Origin: Nocardia sp. XZ_19_385
GTDB taxonomy: Bacteria > Actinomycetota > Actinomycetes > Mycobacteriales > Mycobacteriaceae
Direction of reading: 5' to 3'
DNA length: 64,000 nt
Assembly (NCBI RefSeq): GCF_015355755.1
Contig: NZ_JACVEE010000003.1
Coordinates: forward strand, 496,001-560,000
The notes below the pieces were generated by a model that searched no databases, had not been told where the DNA came from, and saw only the letters and a list, made by a program, of their open reading frames with translations. Shown here piece by piece: positions 35,110 to 44,538 of the stretch (position 1 is its first letter; every line of letters begins with the position of its first letter). The position numbers and the translations under genes were made by a program.

Positions 35110-37244
35110 TGATCCTGGTCACCGGGGCGGGCGGGTATCTCGGATCGGTGCTGGTGCCCGAGTTGCTCGCCCTGGGTCACCCGGTGACCGCCGTCGATAC
35201 CTTCCCGTTCGGGGATGTCCTCGCCGAACATCCGCGGTTGCGGATCCAGCGCGGGGACGTGCGGCACCTGGAGTCGGCGATGCTGGACGGGATCGGCACG
35301 GTGATCTCGCTGGCGGCGATCAGCAATGATGAAGCCGGGCGGTTGAATCCGCGCTGGACGACCGCGGTGAACGAGAGCGCGGTCGCCCGGCTGGCGGGTC
35401 TCGCACGGGACGCCGGGGCCCGGCAGTTTCTGCACGCATCGACTTGCGGGGTGTACGGCGCGGCCGATGTGCTCCTGGGCGAGACCGCAACGCTCGCACC
35501 GTTGTCGGAGTACACGCAGTCGAAAGTAGATGCAGAGCAAGCACTTATCCGCGCGGCGACGCCGGAATTCCGGACGGTGTCGTTGCGGCTGGGCACGCTG
35601 TGCGGAGTAGCGCCGCGGATGCGGGTGGACCTGGCGGTCCACAACATGACCCACCACGCGCTGACCCGAGGCACGATCGGCATCGACGGGGACGGCGCGC
35701 AGTGGCGGCCGTTCCTGCATGTGCGTGATGCCGCGGCCGCCTTCGTCACCTGCCTGGAGCTGCGGTTGCAACGGCCGGTCTACAACGTTGTCGGGCAGAA
35801 CATGCGGGTGCGAGAGCTGGCGGAGTTGGTGGCCAAGCAGTTCGACGACATCGACGTCGAGAGGCGCAGTAGCACAAACGATATTCGGAACTATCGCGTC
35901 GCCGGTGATCTGTTCACCGCCGAAACCGGTTTCGCCCCTGCGTATTCCGTGGCGGATGCGATCAAGGAAGTGCGGGGATACCTGGAGATCCCGGAACAGC
36001 TTGCCGCCGTGGGGGAGCCGCGCTTCTCGAAGGCCGCCACCATGGCGCGCATCCTGGTCACCCCGGTGATCGCGGGTGGTGATCCCGTGCGCCGCGAACC
36101 GCTGCCGCTGGCGGTTCCCCTGCTCGGCGCGGCCGAAGAGGCCGAAGTGCTCGACACCCTGCGCTCCGGGTGGCTCACCACCGGCCCGAAAACCAAACGC
36201 TTCGAGCAGATGTGCGCCGACTACCTCGGCGCCGGGCACGCCATCGCCACGAACTCCTGCACCGGAGCACTGCACGTCGGCCTGGCGGCCGCCGGTATCG
36301 GACCCGGCGACGAGGTGATCACTTCACCCATCACCTGGCCCGCCACCGCGAACGTCATCGTGCATCTCGGCGCCACCCCGGTCTTCGCCGACGTCGAACC
36401 CGACACCGGCAATATCGACCCGGCCGCCGTCGCCGCCGCGATGACCTCCCGAACGAAAGCCATTGTGCCCGTTCACCTTGCCGGTCAACCGTGCGACATG
36501 GACGCCATCACCGCCCTGGCCGAGGCGCACGGCGTGCTGGTCCTGGAGGACGCGGCCCACGCCATCGGCGCCGAGTATCACGGCCGCAAGATCGGCCGCC
36601 TCAGCACCATGACGGCATTCAGCTTCTATCCGACCAAGAACATGACCACCATCGAAGGCGGCCTGCTGGTCACCGACGACGACCACCTCGCCGACCGAGC
36701 CCGGATGCTCAGTCTGCACGGCATCAGCCGCGACGCGTGGAAACGCCACTCCGCCAACGGTTCTCCGCATTGGGAGCTGTATGAACCGGGCTACAAATAC
36801 AACATGCCGGACATCGCCGCATCCCTAGGGCTGCACCAACTTCCGTGCCTCGACGAGTTCATCAGAATCCGTGCCTCCTACGCCGCTCGCTACGACGAAC
36901 ACTTCGCGGACCTTCCCGCAATCACCACACTTGCCCGCCGCACCGATTCCCGGCACGCCCACCACCTCTACGTGATCGCGCTCGAACCACATCTGATGAC
37001 GCTCGACCGCGATGAGTTCATGGCCGCCTTACGCGCGGAAAACATCAGCACCGGAATCCATTTCAACTCCCTGCACCTACAGCCCTACTTCCGCTCCCGC
37101 GGCCTCACCCCTGACGCCTACCCGAACGCCCGCGACCTCTCCGCCCGCATCCTCTCGCTCCCGCTCTACCCCAAAATGACGCCCGCGGATGTCGACGACG
37201 TCGCCGCCGCCGTCACCAAACTGGCACGCGCCTACCAGCGCTGA
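35109..37244 (+). CDS. Fusion of SDR epimerase/dehydratase and DegT/DnrJ/EryC1 aminotransferase
   Basis: 711 residues in one uninterrupted frame. Residues 1 to about 305 are an extended SDR: MILVTGAGGYLGSVLVPELL, VISLAAISND, HASTCGVYG and YTQSK with the catalytic Tyr/Lys. Residues about 335-711 are a PLP sugar aminotransferase: SGWLTTGPKTKRFEQMCADY, ATNSCTGALHVGLAAAGIGP, VLEDAAHAIGAEYHGRKIG and SFYPTKNMTTIEGG with the Schiff-base lysine, then FNSLHLQPYF. The pair would dehydrate or oxidise and then aminate a sugar nucleotide in one polypeptide. These activities are usually on separate proteins. It starts inside the stop of the priming gene and ends at a strong terminator. Confidence 0.9.
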   Translation: MILVTGAGGYLGSVLVPELLALGHPVTAVDTFPFGDVLAEHPRLRIQRGDVRHLESAMLDGIGTVISLAAISNDEAGRLNPRWTTAVNESAVARLAGLARDAGARQFLHASTCGVYGAADVLLGETATLAPLSEYTQSKVDAEQALIRAATPEFRTVSLRLGTLCGVAPRMRVDLAVHNMTHHALTRGTIGIDGDGAQWRPFLHVRDAAAAFVTCLELRLQRPVYNVVGQNMRVRELAELVAKQFDDIDVERRSSTNDIRNYRVAGDLFTAETGFAPAYSVADAIKEVRGYLEIPEQLAAVGEPRFSKAATMARILVTPVIAGGDPVRREPLPLAVPLLGAAEEAEVLDTLRSGWLTTGPKTKRFEQMCADYLGAGHAIATNSCTGALHVGLAAAGIGPGDEVITSPITWPATANVIVHLGATPVFADVEPDTGNIDPAAVAAAMTSRTKAIVPVHLAGQPCDMDAITALAEAHGVLVLEDAAHAIGAEYHGRKIGRLSTMTAFSFYPTKNMTTIEGGLLVTDDDHLADRARMLSLHGISRDAWKRHSANGSPHWELYEPGYKYNMPDIAASLGLHQLPCLDEFIRIRASYAARYDEHFADLPAITTLARRTDSRHAHHLYVIALEPHLMTLDRDEFMAALRAENISTGIHFNSLHLQPYFRSRGLTPDAYPNARDLSARILSLPLYPKMTPADVDDVAAAVTKLARAYQR

Positions 37245-37260
37245 CCAGGGCCTTCCGTGG

Positions 37261-37291
37261 ACCCGCGCGGACTGCTTCGGGCCGCGCGGGT
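37261..37291 (+). terminator. Terminator after the SDR-aminotransferase fusion
   Basis: ACCCGCGCGG (37261-37270) pairs perfectly with CCGCGCGGGT (37282-37291) around an 11-base loop. It lies 16 bases after the stop and closes the exopolysaccharide locus. Confidence 0.75.
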
Positions 37292-37439
37292 TGCGGCATC
37301 AGCGACCGCCCGCTGATCCGCACCCGCTCGCCGCGCGAAGCGTGCGGGGTAACGACGGCAACCCGTTAGCCGATGGAACAATGAATACGAAGCCATCTCA
37401 TGCAATCGCTCTTACCGCAATCGCAATTGAAAGGCTGAA

Positions 37440-37907
37440 ATGTCCCACCGGAAACTTGCCAAAATCTCCCTCTCCGCCAGCGCGGCAGTAGCCGCCCTCA
37501 TCGCCACCAGCGCTCCCGCTGCAGCCTCGAACTACCTCCCCGTCGAGCTCCCCATGATCACCACGGGCGCCCACGGCCTGGGCTGCTCCGGCGACGTCTG
37601 GGCAGTAGGCAACGTCTACCCCGACGGCGACGTCCCCGGCACCGTAATCCTCCAACTCAAAGGCTGGCTCAAGGTCTTCGGCGTCCCTGCCCCCTGGTGC
37701 ACCCTGGCCCCCACAGTCCACTGGCGCAACCTCGACACCGGCGCCACCGGCCAAGCCTCCACCCCCCTCGGCGCCTGGCAACCCTTCTTCTGGTCGGCCC
37801 CCGTAGTAGGCAACCTCCGCCTCGTAACCGGCCCCGGCCAAGTCGAATTCACCCTCACCACCGACCTCCCCCACACCCCCAGCGTCACAAACTTCCGGGT
37901 GTACTGA
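37440..37907 (+). CDS. Secreted protein of unknown function
   Basis: 155 residues with a clear signal peptide (MSHRKLAKISLSASAAVAAL, cleavage near APAAAS). The mature part of about 125 residues is beta-rich with two cysteines (GLGCSG, PWCTLAP) that could form a disulphide. It is rich in Trp, Pro and Gly and ends in a predicted beta strand (FTLTTDLPHTPSVTNFRVY). GAAAGG lies before ATG 37440. Codons end almost wholly in C. I do not recognise the family. Similar small exported proteins are common in Nocardia. It is separated from the exopolysaccharide genes by a terminator. Confidence 0.75.
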   Translation: MSHRKLAKISLSASAAVAALIATSAPAAASNYLPVELPMITTGAHGLGCSGDVWAVGNVYPDGDVPGTVILQLKGWLKVFGVPAPWCTLAPTVHWRNLDTGATGQASTPLGAWQPFFWSAPVVGNLRLVTGPGQVEFTLTTDLPHTPSVTNFRVY

Positions 37908-38168
37908 CACCAGCCCTCGGCCGTCGCCGAGCAAATGCCGCATTCTGTGACAGCTTCAGGAATGTTCAGGCCGCGAAGTTTCGGGAGCCCTGTGTCAGTG
38001 GGCTTCTCTACGCTGCCGTGCATGACCCGTTCCCGAACCAGACCGCACCACACTCCCTTCGCCCATGAGTTGGTCGGCACCGACCCTGGCGAGATGAACG
38101 CCGCCTCGTCCTCTGGGGCCTCGCTGGCGGGCGATGGTGGGCTCTCGCCTGTTGGGATGGCGTGAGAA

Positions 38169-39194
38169 GTGTTCAGACTCGATGGCGAAGTGGGTGTCTC
38201 CTACAGCCAGATCTACGTTGTGAGTGACCCATGCGACTACAGCCCGCGCATGCACGAGGCGTTCGCCGGACAGAACTCTGGACTGTGCGGCGCCGCGGTA
38301 CCCGGCGCACTTTTCCTGAGCACCGGTTTGCACACCGGCAAAGTCGGCTTCACCGTCGAAGTGCGTAGTCACGCTCCCGCACTGGATCCGGCATGGGAAG
38401 AGGTCGTGGAGGTCTCCTTCTACCCGCTCTCGGAGCAGAGTTTCCTGTTGCAGTGGGCTGGTGAGGCTTCCTGGGAACTGGACTTGAAAGAAGGGCTCGA
38501 CTACCGGGTGCGGTACTGCGCGCAGGGCATGGACCAGGCACGAGAGAAGGACGTCAGACTCGACGATGAGCCACTACAGGACCGTTACCTCCTACAGTTC
38601 TGGCCCGCCCCACCCGAACCGGACCGCATAGTGCGCCAAACCTCGCAGGACGCGGCCTCCTCCCATGCCTGGGCCCGAAAGCAACCCGATGCCGAGTTCC
38701 GCGTGCGGGCCATCATGGCCCAACGACGGGCACAGCTCACCCCTGAAGGCGCCGAATCGTTTCGCGACGCCGAATCTCCAAACGGGACCGCGGATATGGC
38801 GGTCATCTCCCGCGACGCCGATATCCAGTCTGTCCGCGAGCAGTTGACATCGCTGAGCTCCTATCCCACCGCGCTGCCCTGGGATTGGGCCGCCACCTTC
38901 GTCCTGCCAGCCGACGAGCGCGTCGGTTACATGGAAGCGTTCCTCGAAGAGATCGGTGAGCACGCCTTTGCCCTCGGTACTGTCCTGGCGTCGCTGGAAT
39001 CCGGGCAAAACTACTACCTGGCCTTCGTGACACCAACCGAGTTCGAACAGCTCTCGCGGCTTCTCACCGCACACCGGATGAGCGCTGAAAGCGTGCGGTA
39101 TGGCCGCTGGACGCCGCGTGCGAGCCCGGAACAGATCGCCGGAAGCAGCGCGATCAGAGCCTGGGCCGTTCACATTCCGCAGACCCCAAGCTGA
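38169..39194 (+). CDS. Two-part orphan protein, ComJ-like N-terminal half
   Basis: 341 residues, no signal or membrane segment. The N-terminal about 150 residues (VSYSQIYVVSD, VPGALFLSTGLHTGKVGFTV, YRVRYCAQGMD, RYLLQFWPAPPEPDRIVRQT) are beta-rich and recall the competence/nuclease-inhibitor ComJ fold. That similarity is a pattern impression only. The C-terminal half is a different, mostly helical unit (LTSLSSYPTALPWDWAATFV to GRWTPRASPEQIAGSSAIRA). GTG 38169 is the only plausible start and has a weak ribosome-binding site. It opens a run of orphan genes at 38-42 kb with somewhat lower GC. An immunity-type role is a guess. Confidence 0.6.
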   Translation: MFRLDGEVGVSYSQIYVVSDPCDYSPRMHEAFAGQNSGLCGAAVPGALFLSTGLHTGKVGFTVEVRSHAPALDPAWEEVVEVSFYPLSEQSFLLQWAGEASWELDLKEGLDYRVRYCAQGMDQAREKDVRLDDEPLQDRYLLQFWPAPPEPDRIVRQTSQDAASSHAWARKQPDAEFRVRAIMAQRRAQLTPEGAESFRDAESPNGTADMAVISRDADIQSVREQLTSLSSYPTALPWDWAATFVLPADERVGYMEAFLEEIGEHAFALGTVLASLESGQNYYLAFVTPTEFEQLSRLLTAHRMSAESVRYGRWTPRASPEQIAGSSAIRAWAVHIPQTPS

Positions 39195-39218
39195 CCCCTT
39201 CGGACCGCGCGGGTCAGC
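39190..39218 (+). terminator. Hairpin at the end of the ComJ-like gene
   Basis: GCTGACCC (39190-39197) pairs with GGGTCAGC (39211-39218); the stop codon is inside the stem. It lies between convergent genes. Confidence 0.55.
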
Positions 39219-39268
39219 GTGATCAGCGCGCGTTTCGTGTATCCGGCAGGCTCCTGCGGATGCCCTGC

Positions 39269-39847
39269 TCAGTCGTTGTCCACAATCTGCAGTAGGCCAA
39301 ACGAGAACACCATCCAGCGGTGCTCGACGGCTCCGTCTGCCTCGACGATCCGGAACCTGTACGACTCGTAGGGTGGCCACAAGGCGCCCTCCTCGACTGC
39401 GGGCCCGAAGCGCTCGACAACTTCGTCACGCAGACAACTCCACGGCACCAGATCAGCGAGGCCGGACAGGGCAGCGCGTGGAGCATGGGCCACCCGTGCG
39501 AATCCGGCATTGTGCGCGATGGGAAGGTCTGGCGAGGCCAGATAGAAGAACTCCAAGTCCGGCCAAAGGGGCAGTCTGGAGTAGGTGCAACGGGTCAGCG
39601 TGACCGGTTGGCTGCCCTTGGATTGCTCGGTGTGCAGCGAATCCGGCGGCCCCAGCAAGGCTGGAACCTGCTCGAACCATACCGAAGGCCGGAGGATCTG
39701 CTCGTATTCGACTGCGATGCTGTCCATTTCGCTGTGGTCGGCATCCAACGCTGTGAGTGCTTTCTCGACGAGGGAATCGTTGCCCCGGAACATGGACAGC
39801 AGTCTCAGTTGAAATGTGCGAATGCCGGCGCCGTCGGTGGCAGTCAT
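39269..39847 (-). CDS. Cytosolic orphan protein of unknown function
   Basis: 192 residues without signal or membrane segment. It has a helical start (FQLRLLSMFRGNDSLVEKAL) and a beta-rich, tryptophan-containing second half (PLWPDLEFFYLASPDLPIAH to EHRWMVFSFGLLQIVDND). The pattern resembles small immunity or SMI1/Imm-like proteins in general composition, but I cannot name a family. It is convergent with the ComJ-like gene. ATG 39847 is the only reasonable start. Confidence 0.6.
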   Translation of the reverse strand: MTATDGAGIRTFQLRLLSMFRGNDSLVEKALTALDADHSEMDSIAVEYEQILRPSVWFEQVPALLGPPDSLHTEQSKGSQPVTLTRCTYSRLPLWPDLEFFYLASPDLPIAHNAGFARVAHAPRAALSGLADLVPWSCLRDEVVERFGPAVEEGALWPPYESYRFRIVEADGAVEHRWMVFSFGLLQIVDND

Positions 39848-40050
39848 GCCTATCTCCCTGCCCTAGATCATGCGGCCCACTGTTAGCCATCCTCACTCAC
39901 ACCGTAGTCAGCAGGATCGAATGTGCTCAGTTGCAACGACTCTGCACCGGCGGCCGCCGCGGCTTGGCTCGCGTCGATACCGAAATGTTCGACGGGGCGT
40001 ACTCGCGGCGTCCACCGGGAATGGTGCGCCTCGGGCGATTAGGGTCGACG

Positions 40051-40391
40051 CTGTGTCCCGCGCTCGCCGATCTCTCCTACGCTCGCCTACTTCAACTTGA
40101 CCATCACGCGGGGCAGCCTGCGCTTCACTCGGTTCGCTGACGTCTGGATGCGCGGTGTGCGGCTGGTAGACACGAATGTCAGCCAAACCGACTGGCGGAA
40201 GCCCAGCTGATCGATTCAGCCTGGTCAGCAGTCGAGACCATCAATGCCAAACTGAACTCTGTCCGTTTCGAGCTGCCGACTTCGCCAGCGGTCTCGACGC
40301 CCTCGACGGCGCAACCATCGGTGTCTGCCAGCTGATGGACCTCGCCCCAGCCTTCGCGGACGAATTGGGCATCATTGTCCTGGCACGCTAG
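40051..40391 (+). pseudogene. Decayed pentapeptide-repeat protein gene
   Basis: Three peptide pieces in three frames look like consecutive parts of a pentapeptide-repeat protein. ALADLSYARL (from 40060, frame 1) comes first. FADVWMRGVRLVDTNVSQTD follows in frame 2, up to a stop at 40210. DFASGLDALDGATIGVCQLM then runs through DLAPAFADELGIIVLAR in frame 3 and stops at 40391. The last piece is a typical C-terminal end of such proteins (GATI...QL.DLAPA.A..LGI). At least two frameshifts separate the parts, and no intact N-terminus was found. Confidence 0.5.
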
Positions 40392-40436
40392 CTAGGTGTG
40401 CCGCTGCCCCCAGGCCCGCGTTTATGCTCAGGGCAT

Positions 40437-41999
40437 ATGACCAGTTCAGCGATATTGACGGTGGAAAGAGTTCTCGGCGAGGAGCCCTTTGCCGAGATAG
40501 GGATGTTGGGGCAGGTAGTTACGCGGGGCGAAATCACTGTGGCAGCAGGAGATGTCGGCCGACTGCGGTTCGATATCGGCAGTCAGGCAGGCGGCTGGTC
40601 GACGGGTTGGCAGCTCGGCGTTTACGGGCCGGAGGGGCGGTGCAGGCATCTGATGTCCACGGGATATCCGGTCCATTCGATCGATATCCACCCGACGTTG
40701 CCGCTCATCGCGATCGGCGTTGGGGACTATGACGGCGGCTATTTCTTCGAAGGTGAACTCCTGCTGCTCGATGCCGAATCGGGGCGCCTGACCCGTGCAC
40801 TCCGGGATGGACGTGAGGTCCGGAAGGTGCAGTGGCACGGAGAGCAGACGCTCCGGATGATCCTCGGGCCGATCAGCGACCACGATGTCGAGGAGCCGTG
40901 GACCCGTGGGGTCGACGTGAAAATAGAACGAAGCGACTGGTCCGCGGTCTCCGAACGTTCGATCGATCGTGCCGAACTGTCCGGGCCGGAGATCGACTGC
41001 GAGCAAGTGACCAGACGGACGAATGTCGATCGGACCTCGCGGCGGCAGGTGTGGGACATGGCTCGGCTGGCTGACGGACGCGTGCTGGCGGCCTTGGGTG
41101 GCGTTCAGCTGGAGTCGTGGCTGCCTTCCGGCGAGCGCGAGTGGGTGCTCACCTCGCAGTCTGTTGGCAGGCAGATCGAAGTCTGTGCTGATCAGCAGTC
41201 GGCATGGACCAATACCGCATCGGATCAAATCTGGACCAGCTCAGGGTTGATCGACCCGTCCTCCTCAGTGGCCAGGGTCTCGCTGGCTGACGGACAGGTG
41301 ATCGAGACATTGGCCCCGGGCTTCCCGGTGATCGCCACAATGGATACCAAAGGGTGGCTCGCTCTGCGCAATTCGAAGTACGCCGCGAATCCCACCGAGG
41401 TGGTCTTGATTGGGCCGGACAATCAAGCCGTACAGTCGGTGACGCTCGGTCGACTCGACGCTCTCAACTACTCATTCCAGGTCCGCCGAGCATCTACGCT
41501 CTACTTTGTCGCTGGTTCCAGCGACAGCATCTGGAACGGCACCACCCAGGTCGTGTCGGTCGACGCGACGTCGGGCACCGTGACGCCCCTATTTCCTCTG
41601 GCGTGGGAGGACCAACCCGACGGTTACGCATGCAGCGCCGGTCCCGCTATTCAGGTACGCGACGCCGTAATTCATGCGGGCGCTATTTCGAGCAATCGTG
41701 CAGCGCTGCCGGGGAACCGGTTCGTGGTCCGCCGGCACCTACGTGATGGCGCACCCGAGTGGGTCTTCACCGCCGACTACCCGATTACCGCGCTCGACGG
41801 AGACGACGAGACGGTGTTCATCACGCTCTACTCCGGCGAACTGCTCGCTCTGGACGCCGCGACCGGCGAAATGCGTTGGCGTCAACCACTGGCAATCCGT
41901 GAAATACCCGTAGTGCCAATGTCATTGGTCGCCGAGCCAAGCCGCCTGCTGATCGGAACTCTCGATGGCCGAATCCTGGACTGCTCCGTCCGACCTTGA
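40437..41999 (+). CDS. Beta-propeller (WD40/PQQ-like) protein of unknown function
   Basis: 520 residues. Repeated blade-like strands alternate with turns, such as STGYPVHSIDIHPTLPLIAI, GELLLLDAESGRLTRALRDG, WDMARLADGRVLAALGGVQL, PITALDGDDETVFITLYSGE, LLALDAATGEMRWRQPLAI and LLIGTLDGRILDC. The last blades have the DAATGEMRWR pattern of PQQ-like propellers. No signal peptide, membrane segment or enzyme domain, so it is likely a cytosolic interaction scaffold. ATG 40437 is preferred to 40398. It directly follows the pentapeptide pseudogene. Lower GC than flanking genes fits an accessory origin. Confidence 0.65.
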   Translation: MTSSAILTVERVLGEEPFAEIGMLGQVVTRGEITVAAGDVGRLRFDIGSQAGGWSTGWQLGVYGPEGRCRHLMSTGYPVHSIDIHPTLPLIAIGVGDYDGGYFFEGELLLLDAESGRLTRALRDGREVRKVQWHGEQTLRMILGPISDHDVEEPWTRGVDVKIERSDWSAVSERSIDRAELSGPEIDCEQVTRRTNVDRTSRRQVWDMARLADGRVLAALGGVQLESWLPSGEREWVLTSQSVGRQIEVCADQQSAWTNTASDQIWTSSGLIDPSSSVARVSLADGQVIETLAPGFPVIATMDTKGWLALRNSKYAANPTEVVLIGPDNQAVQSVTLGRLDALNYSFQVRRASTLYFVAGSSDSIWNGTTQVVSVDATSGTVTPLFPLAWEDQPDGYACSAGPAIQVRDAVIHAGAISSNRAALPGNRFVVRRHLRDGAPEWVFTADYPITALDGDDETVFITLYSGELLALDAATGEMRWRQPLAIREIPVVPMSLVAEPSRLLIGTLDGRILDCSVRP

Positions 42000-42177
42000 G
42001 ACGCCGCCTAGAGTGGTGCGCGCCTCATGATCCGCGCTCATCGGTGCGGGTTCAGGCGGTCGCATCGGCCCCACCTTGGACGCTCAGTGAACCGGCAACC
42101 GCAAACGGTGTCCCGCCGATAGCCGAACCTGGCCCGCATCGGCCGACCGAACGCGTCCCGGAGCGTGCCGTCCTGCC

Positions 42178-42489
42178 TCAGCCGGCGCTGTCCTGCACCG
42201 GATAGTCGATGATGACCACACCGCCGGTGGCGTAGTTGGCGACATCGTCGGCCGCCCGCTGGCCTTCCGGCGACGCCGAAGCCGCGGCCATGGCGGCGGC
42301 GTCAGCGAAGTCGGCTTCGAAGACCGCGAAATACGGTGCTTCTCCCTCGGTCGCCGCCACGTCGAAGCTGTAGCGCCACGCAAGCAGGCCGGGCATCTTC
42401 ATGGCCAGTGGCAGGTGGTTGGTCACGTAGTAGTCGCGGAAGTGGTCAGGGTCGGCGGGCTTGGGATAAAGGACCAGCAACTTATGCAT
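42178..42489 (-). CDS. EthD-family small dimeric alpha/beta-barrel protein
   Basis: 103 residues. MHKLLVLYPKPADPDHFRDY and YVTNHLPLAMKMPGLLAWRY show the P-D-x-F-xx-YY-xx-HLPLA pattern of EthD proteins. YFAVFEADFADAAAMAAASA, the strand-helix that closes a ferredoxin-like half, follows. EthD partners a cytochrome P450 in ether degradation, and relatives act as monooxygenases or cyclases on polyketides. No P450 is next to it. It is divergent from a LysR regulator (start 42771), a common arrangement for control by that regulator. Confidence 0.8.
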   Translation of the reverse strand: MHKLLVLYPKPADPDHFRDYYVTNHLPLAMKMPGLLAWRYSFDVAATEGEAPYFAVFEADFADAAAMAAASASPEGQRAADDVANYATGGVVIIDYPVQDSAG

Positions 42490-42770
42490 GACGACCTCCG
42501 TCCAGCGGCGAGACCACAACACCTTGGGTGACCTGGGAGCTGCTGCTGTGAACTGACGCCGACCTCGTTAGGTGCGGAGCATCGAGATCCGGCTGCGGAC
42601 GGAGGTGGTTTCGAGGAGCGCGGGGGAGTCGGTGGCCCGCCCCAGCGGTAGGTCGCCCGCGAAGTTGTTGAATCGTCATATGCGCAGGTTAGGGCTTGAT
42701 GTGCGGTCGAGGGAAAGACCGATTCGGGATAGGCTCAGAACGGATCATTATCAATCGAGGGGGAGGGCAC

Positions 42771-43673
42771 GTGGCGCCGGATACGGTGAGCCTGCGGTAC
42801 TTCCTGGTGCTGGCACAGGAATTGAACTTCACCCGCGCGGCCGCACAAATCGGTATCGCGCAGCCCGCACTCAGCGCCCGGATGCGCCGATTGGAGGCGG
42901 AACTCGGTACGAGCCTGCTGGTTCGCAACACGCGTAGCGTCGTATTGACCACGGCCGGTGCGGCTTTGGCGGAGTCCGCGCCGCCCGCGCTGGCGGCCCT
43001 GGACCGGGCATGGGACGCCGCCCGGAGCGCGGGGGCCGGTGAACTGGGCACGCTGCGCGTCGGATACAGCCTCAGTATGGGAGCCGAGACGGCACCGGCC
43101 TTGGTGGACAGGCTGATTCGCGGCAACAGCGGACTCGAGGTCGGCGCGGTCCCGATGGCGACACCGGAGATCTCCCCGGCGGTCGCCGACGGCCGCATCG
43201 ATGCCGGGATCACCCGCGGTGAACAGCCGGGCCATGGCGTGCGCCGGTTCCTGCTGCGGAGTGAGCGCATCGGGGTCCAGTTGGCACAGCATCATCCGCT
43301 GGCCGAACATCCGGAGATCGGGATCGCCGACGCGGCCGCGTATCCGCTACGACTCCCGGACCGTGCGGCCAACCCCGTGATCCACGATGAGCTGTCCGCA
43401 CTGTTCCGCAACGCCCGCCCACGCCCCCGATTCCGCACGCCCGCAGTCGCTTTCGACATGTATCAGCGCGACCTGCGCGACGGGCTCACCCTCGCCCCGG
43501 CCGGAGAATCCGCGGTCCCGGCCCTATCGGCCGGTCTCACCTGGCGACCGCTGCGGGGCGCGCCCAGCCTGACGATCCACCTGGTCCTCCCACGCGAGCA
43601 GTCGCCACTACACCGCCGCATCCGTGCCGTCGCCAAAACCCTGGCGCACGAGTTGCACTGGCTACCGGACTGA
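42771..43673 (+). CDS. LysR-family transcriptional regulator
   Basis: 300 residues. The N-terminal winged helix-turn-helix is textbook: LRYFLVLAQELNFTRAAAQI, GIAQPALSARMRRLEAELGT, SLLVRNTRSVVLTTAG. The effector domain (about 90-300) contains LGTLRVGYSLSMGAE and RIDAGITRGEQPGHGVRRFL. GTG 42771 follows GGGGGAGGGCAC and starts the protein just before the DNA-binding helix; the open frame to 42696 is not needed. It is divergent from the EthD gene, its probable target. Confidence 0.88.
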   Translation: MAPDTVSLRYFLVLAQELNFTRAAAQIGIAQPALSARMRRLEAELGTSLLVRNTRSVVLTTAGAALAESAPPALAALDRAWDAARSAGAGELGTLRVGYSLSMGAETAPALVDRLIRGNSGLEVGAVPMATPEISPAVADGRIDAGITRGEQPGHGVRRFLLRSERIGVQLAQHHPLAEHPEIGIADAAAYPLRLPDRAANPVIHDELSALFRNARPRPRFRTPAVAFDMYQRDLRDGLTLAPAGESAVPALSAGLTWRPLRGAPSLTIHLVLPREQSPLHRRIRAVAKTLAHELHWLPD

Positions 43674-43800
43674 CGCGCAAAAGGTCGAGCGAGACGGACA
43701 TCTGCGGTGGCGAGGCCGAAGGCCTTGCGCCCGGCGAACTCGCGACGACGGCGGTCTTGCCGATTGTCCGACATTATCCGGGCATTGGCGTCCGCATGCA

Positions 43801-44538
43801 CTAACGCGGTACCGCGCCGATCAGCTTGCTGCCGCCCTTATTGGTGACCAGGCAGTGCACCTCCCGGCTGCGCGACCAGCTAACCGAATCGATCGGGTAG
43901 AGGTAGTACGCGCCCAAGTTGTTCCACATCGGACTGTTGCCGAGCACGAATTCCAGCTTGCCGAGGCACATCTGCTCGGCCTGCGAGATGACGGACCGCT
44001 CACCCGGCCACGAACCCTTGGGCAACTCGAATTCGGCGATCACCTCGGCCTCGTGGGCTTGGGCGCACGGCGTCACCTGCACCCTGACGAGCCTGCCGGT
44101 TCTGTCATTCAGTCCGTCGACGCAGTCACCCGTCCGGACATTGAAGACGGAATCGTCCCCCGCACTCGTAACCTCGCCGCGCGAGTTTCGCTCCGGTCCG
44201 CCGAGGACACCCCCCGTAGCGATGGCGACCAGCACCAACACCCACGCGCCGGACGCCACCAGGCCGCCGATCGCCAAACCCTTGCCCTCCTGGCGACGCG
44301 ACTTGATCTGACCGAGCGCGGCAATGCCGAACGGCACCGCCAGCAGCCAGCCGCCTATCAGCCCGAACACCAGACTTGCGATCGCTAATCCATTGACCCC
44401 TCGCTGCCGCGGTGCCCCATAAGGGTCGCGCGGCATCGGCGGATAATCCGGCCCAATAGGCACGCCCGCACCGCCGCCCGGCGAGGCATACTCCGCAGTG
44501 GACGAATGCCCTTGCGGCGGTTGCTGATTCGGATACAT
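43801..44538 (-). CDS. DUF4190/septum-formation-domain membrane protein
   Basis: 245 residues. The start is a proline/glycine-rich cytosolic segment. Two membrane helices of DUF4190 type follow (NGLAIASLVFGLIGGWLLAV, GLAIGGLVASGAWVLVLVAI). An exported domain has VRTGDCVDGLNDRTGRLVRV, VTPCAQAHEAEVIAEFELP and EQMCLGKLEF, the septum-formation pattern with GDC and paired cysteines. These proteins are common in actinobacteria, often several per genome, and their role in division is not established. ATG 44538 is preferred to 44571, which has no ribosome-binding site. It is convergent with the LysR gene. Confidence 0.78.
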   Translation of the reverse strand: MYPNQQPPQGHSSTAEYASPGGGAGVPIGPDYPPMPRDPYGAPRQRGVNGLAIASLVFGLIGGWLLAVPFGIAALGQIKSRRQEGKGLAIGGLVASGAWVLVLVAIATGGVLGGPERNSRGEVTSAGDDSVFNVRTGDCVDGLNDRTGRLVRVQVTPCAQAHEAEVIAEFELPKGSWPGERSVISQAEQMCLGKLEFVLGNSPMWNNLGAYYLYPIDSVSWSRSREVHCLVTNKGGSKLIGAVPR

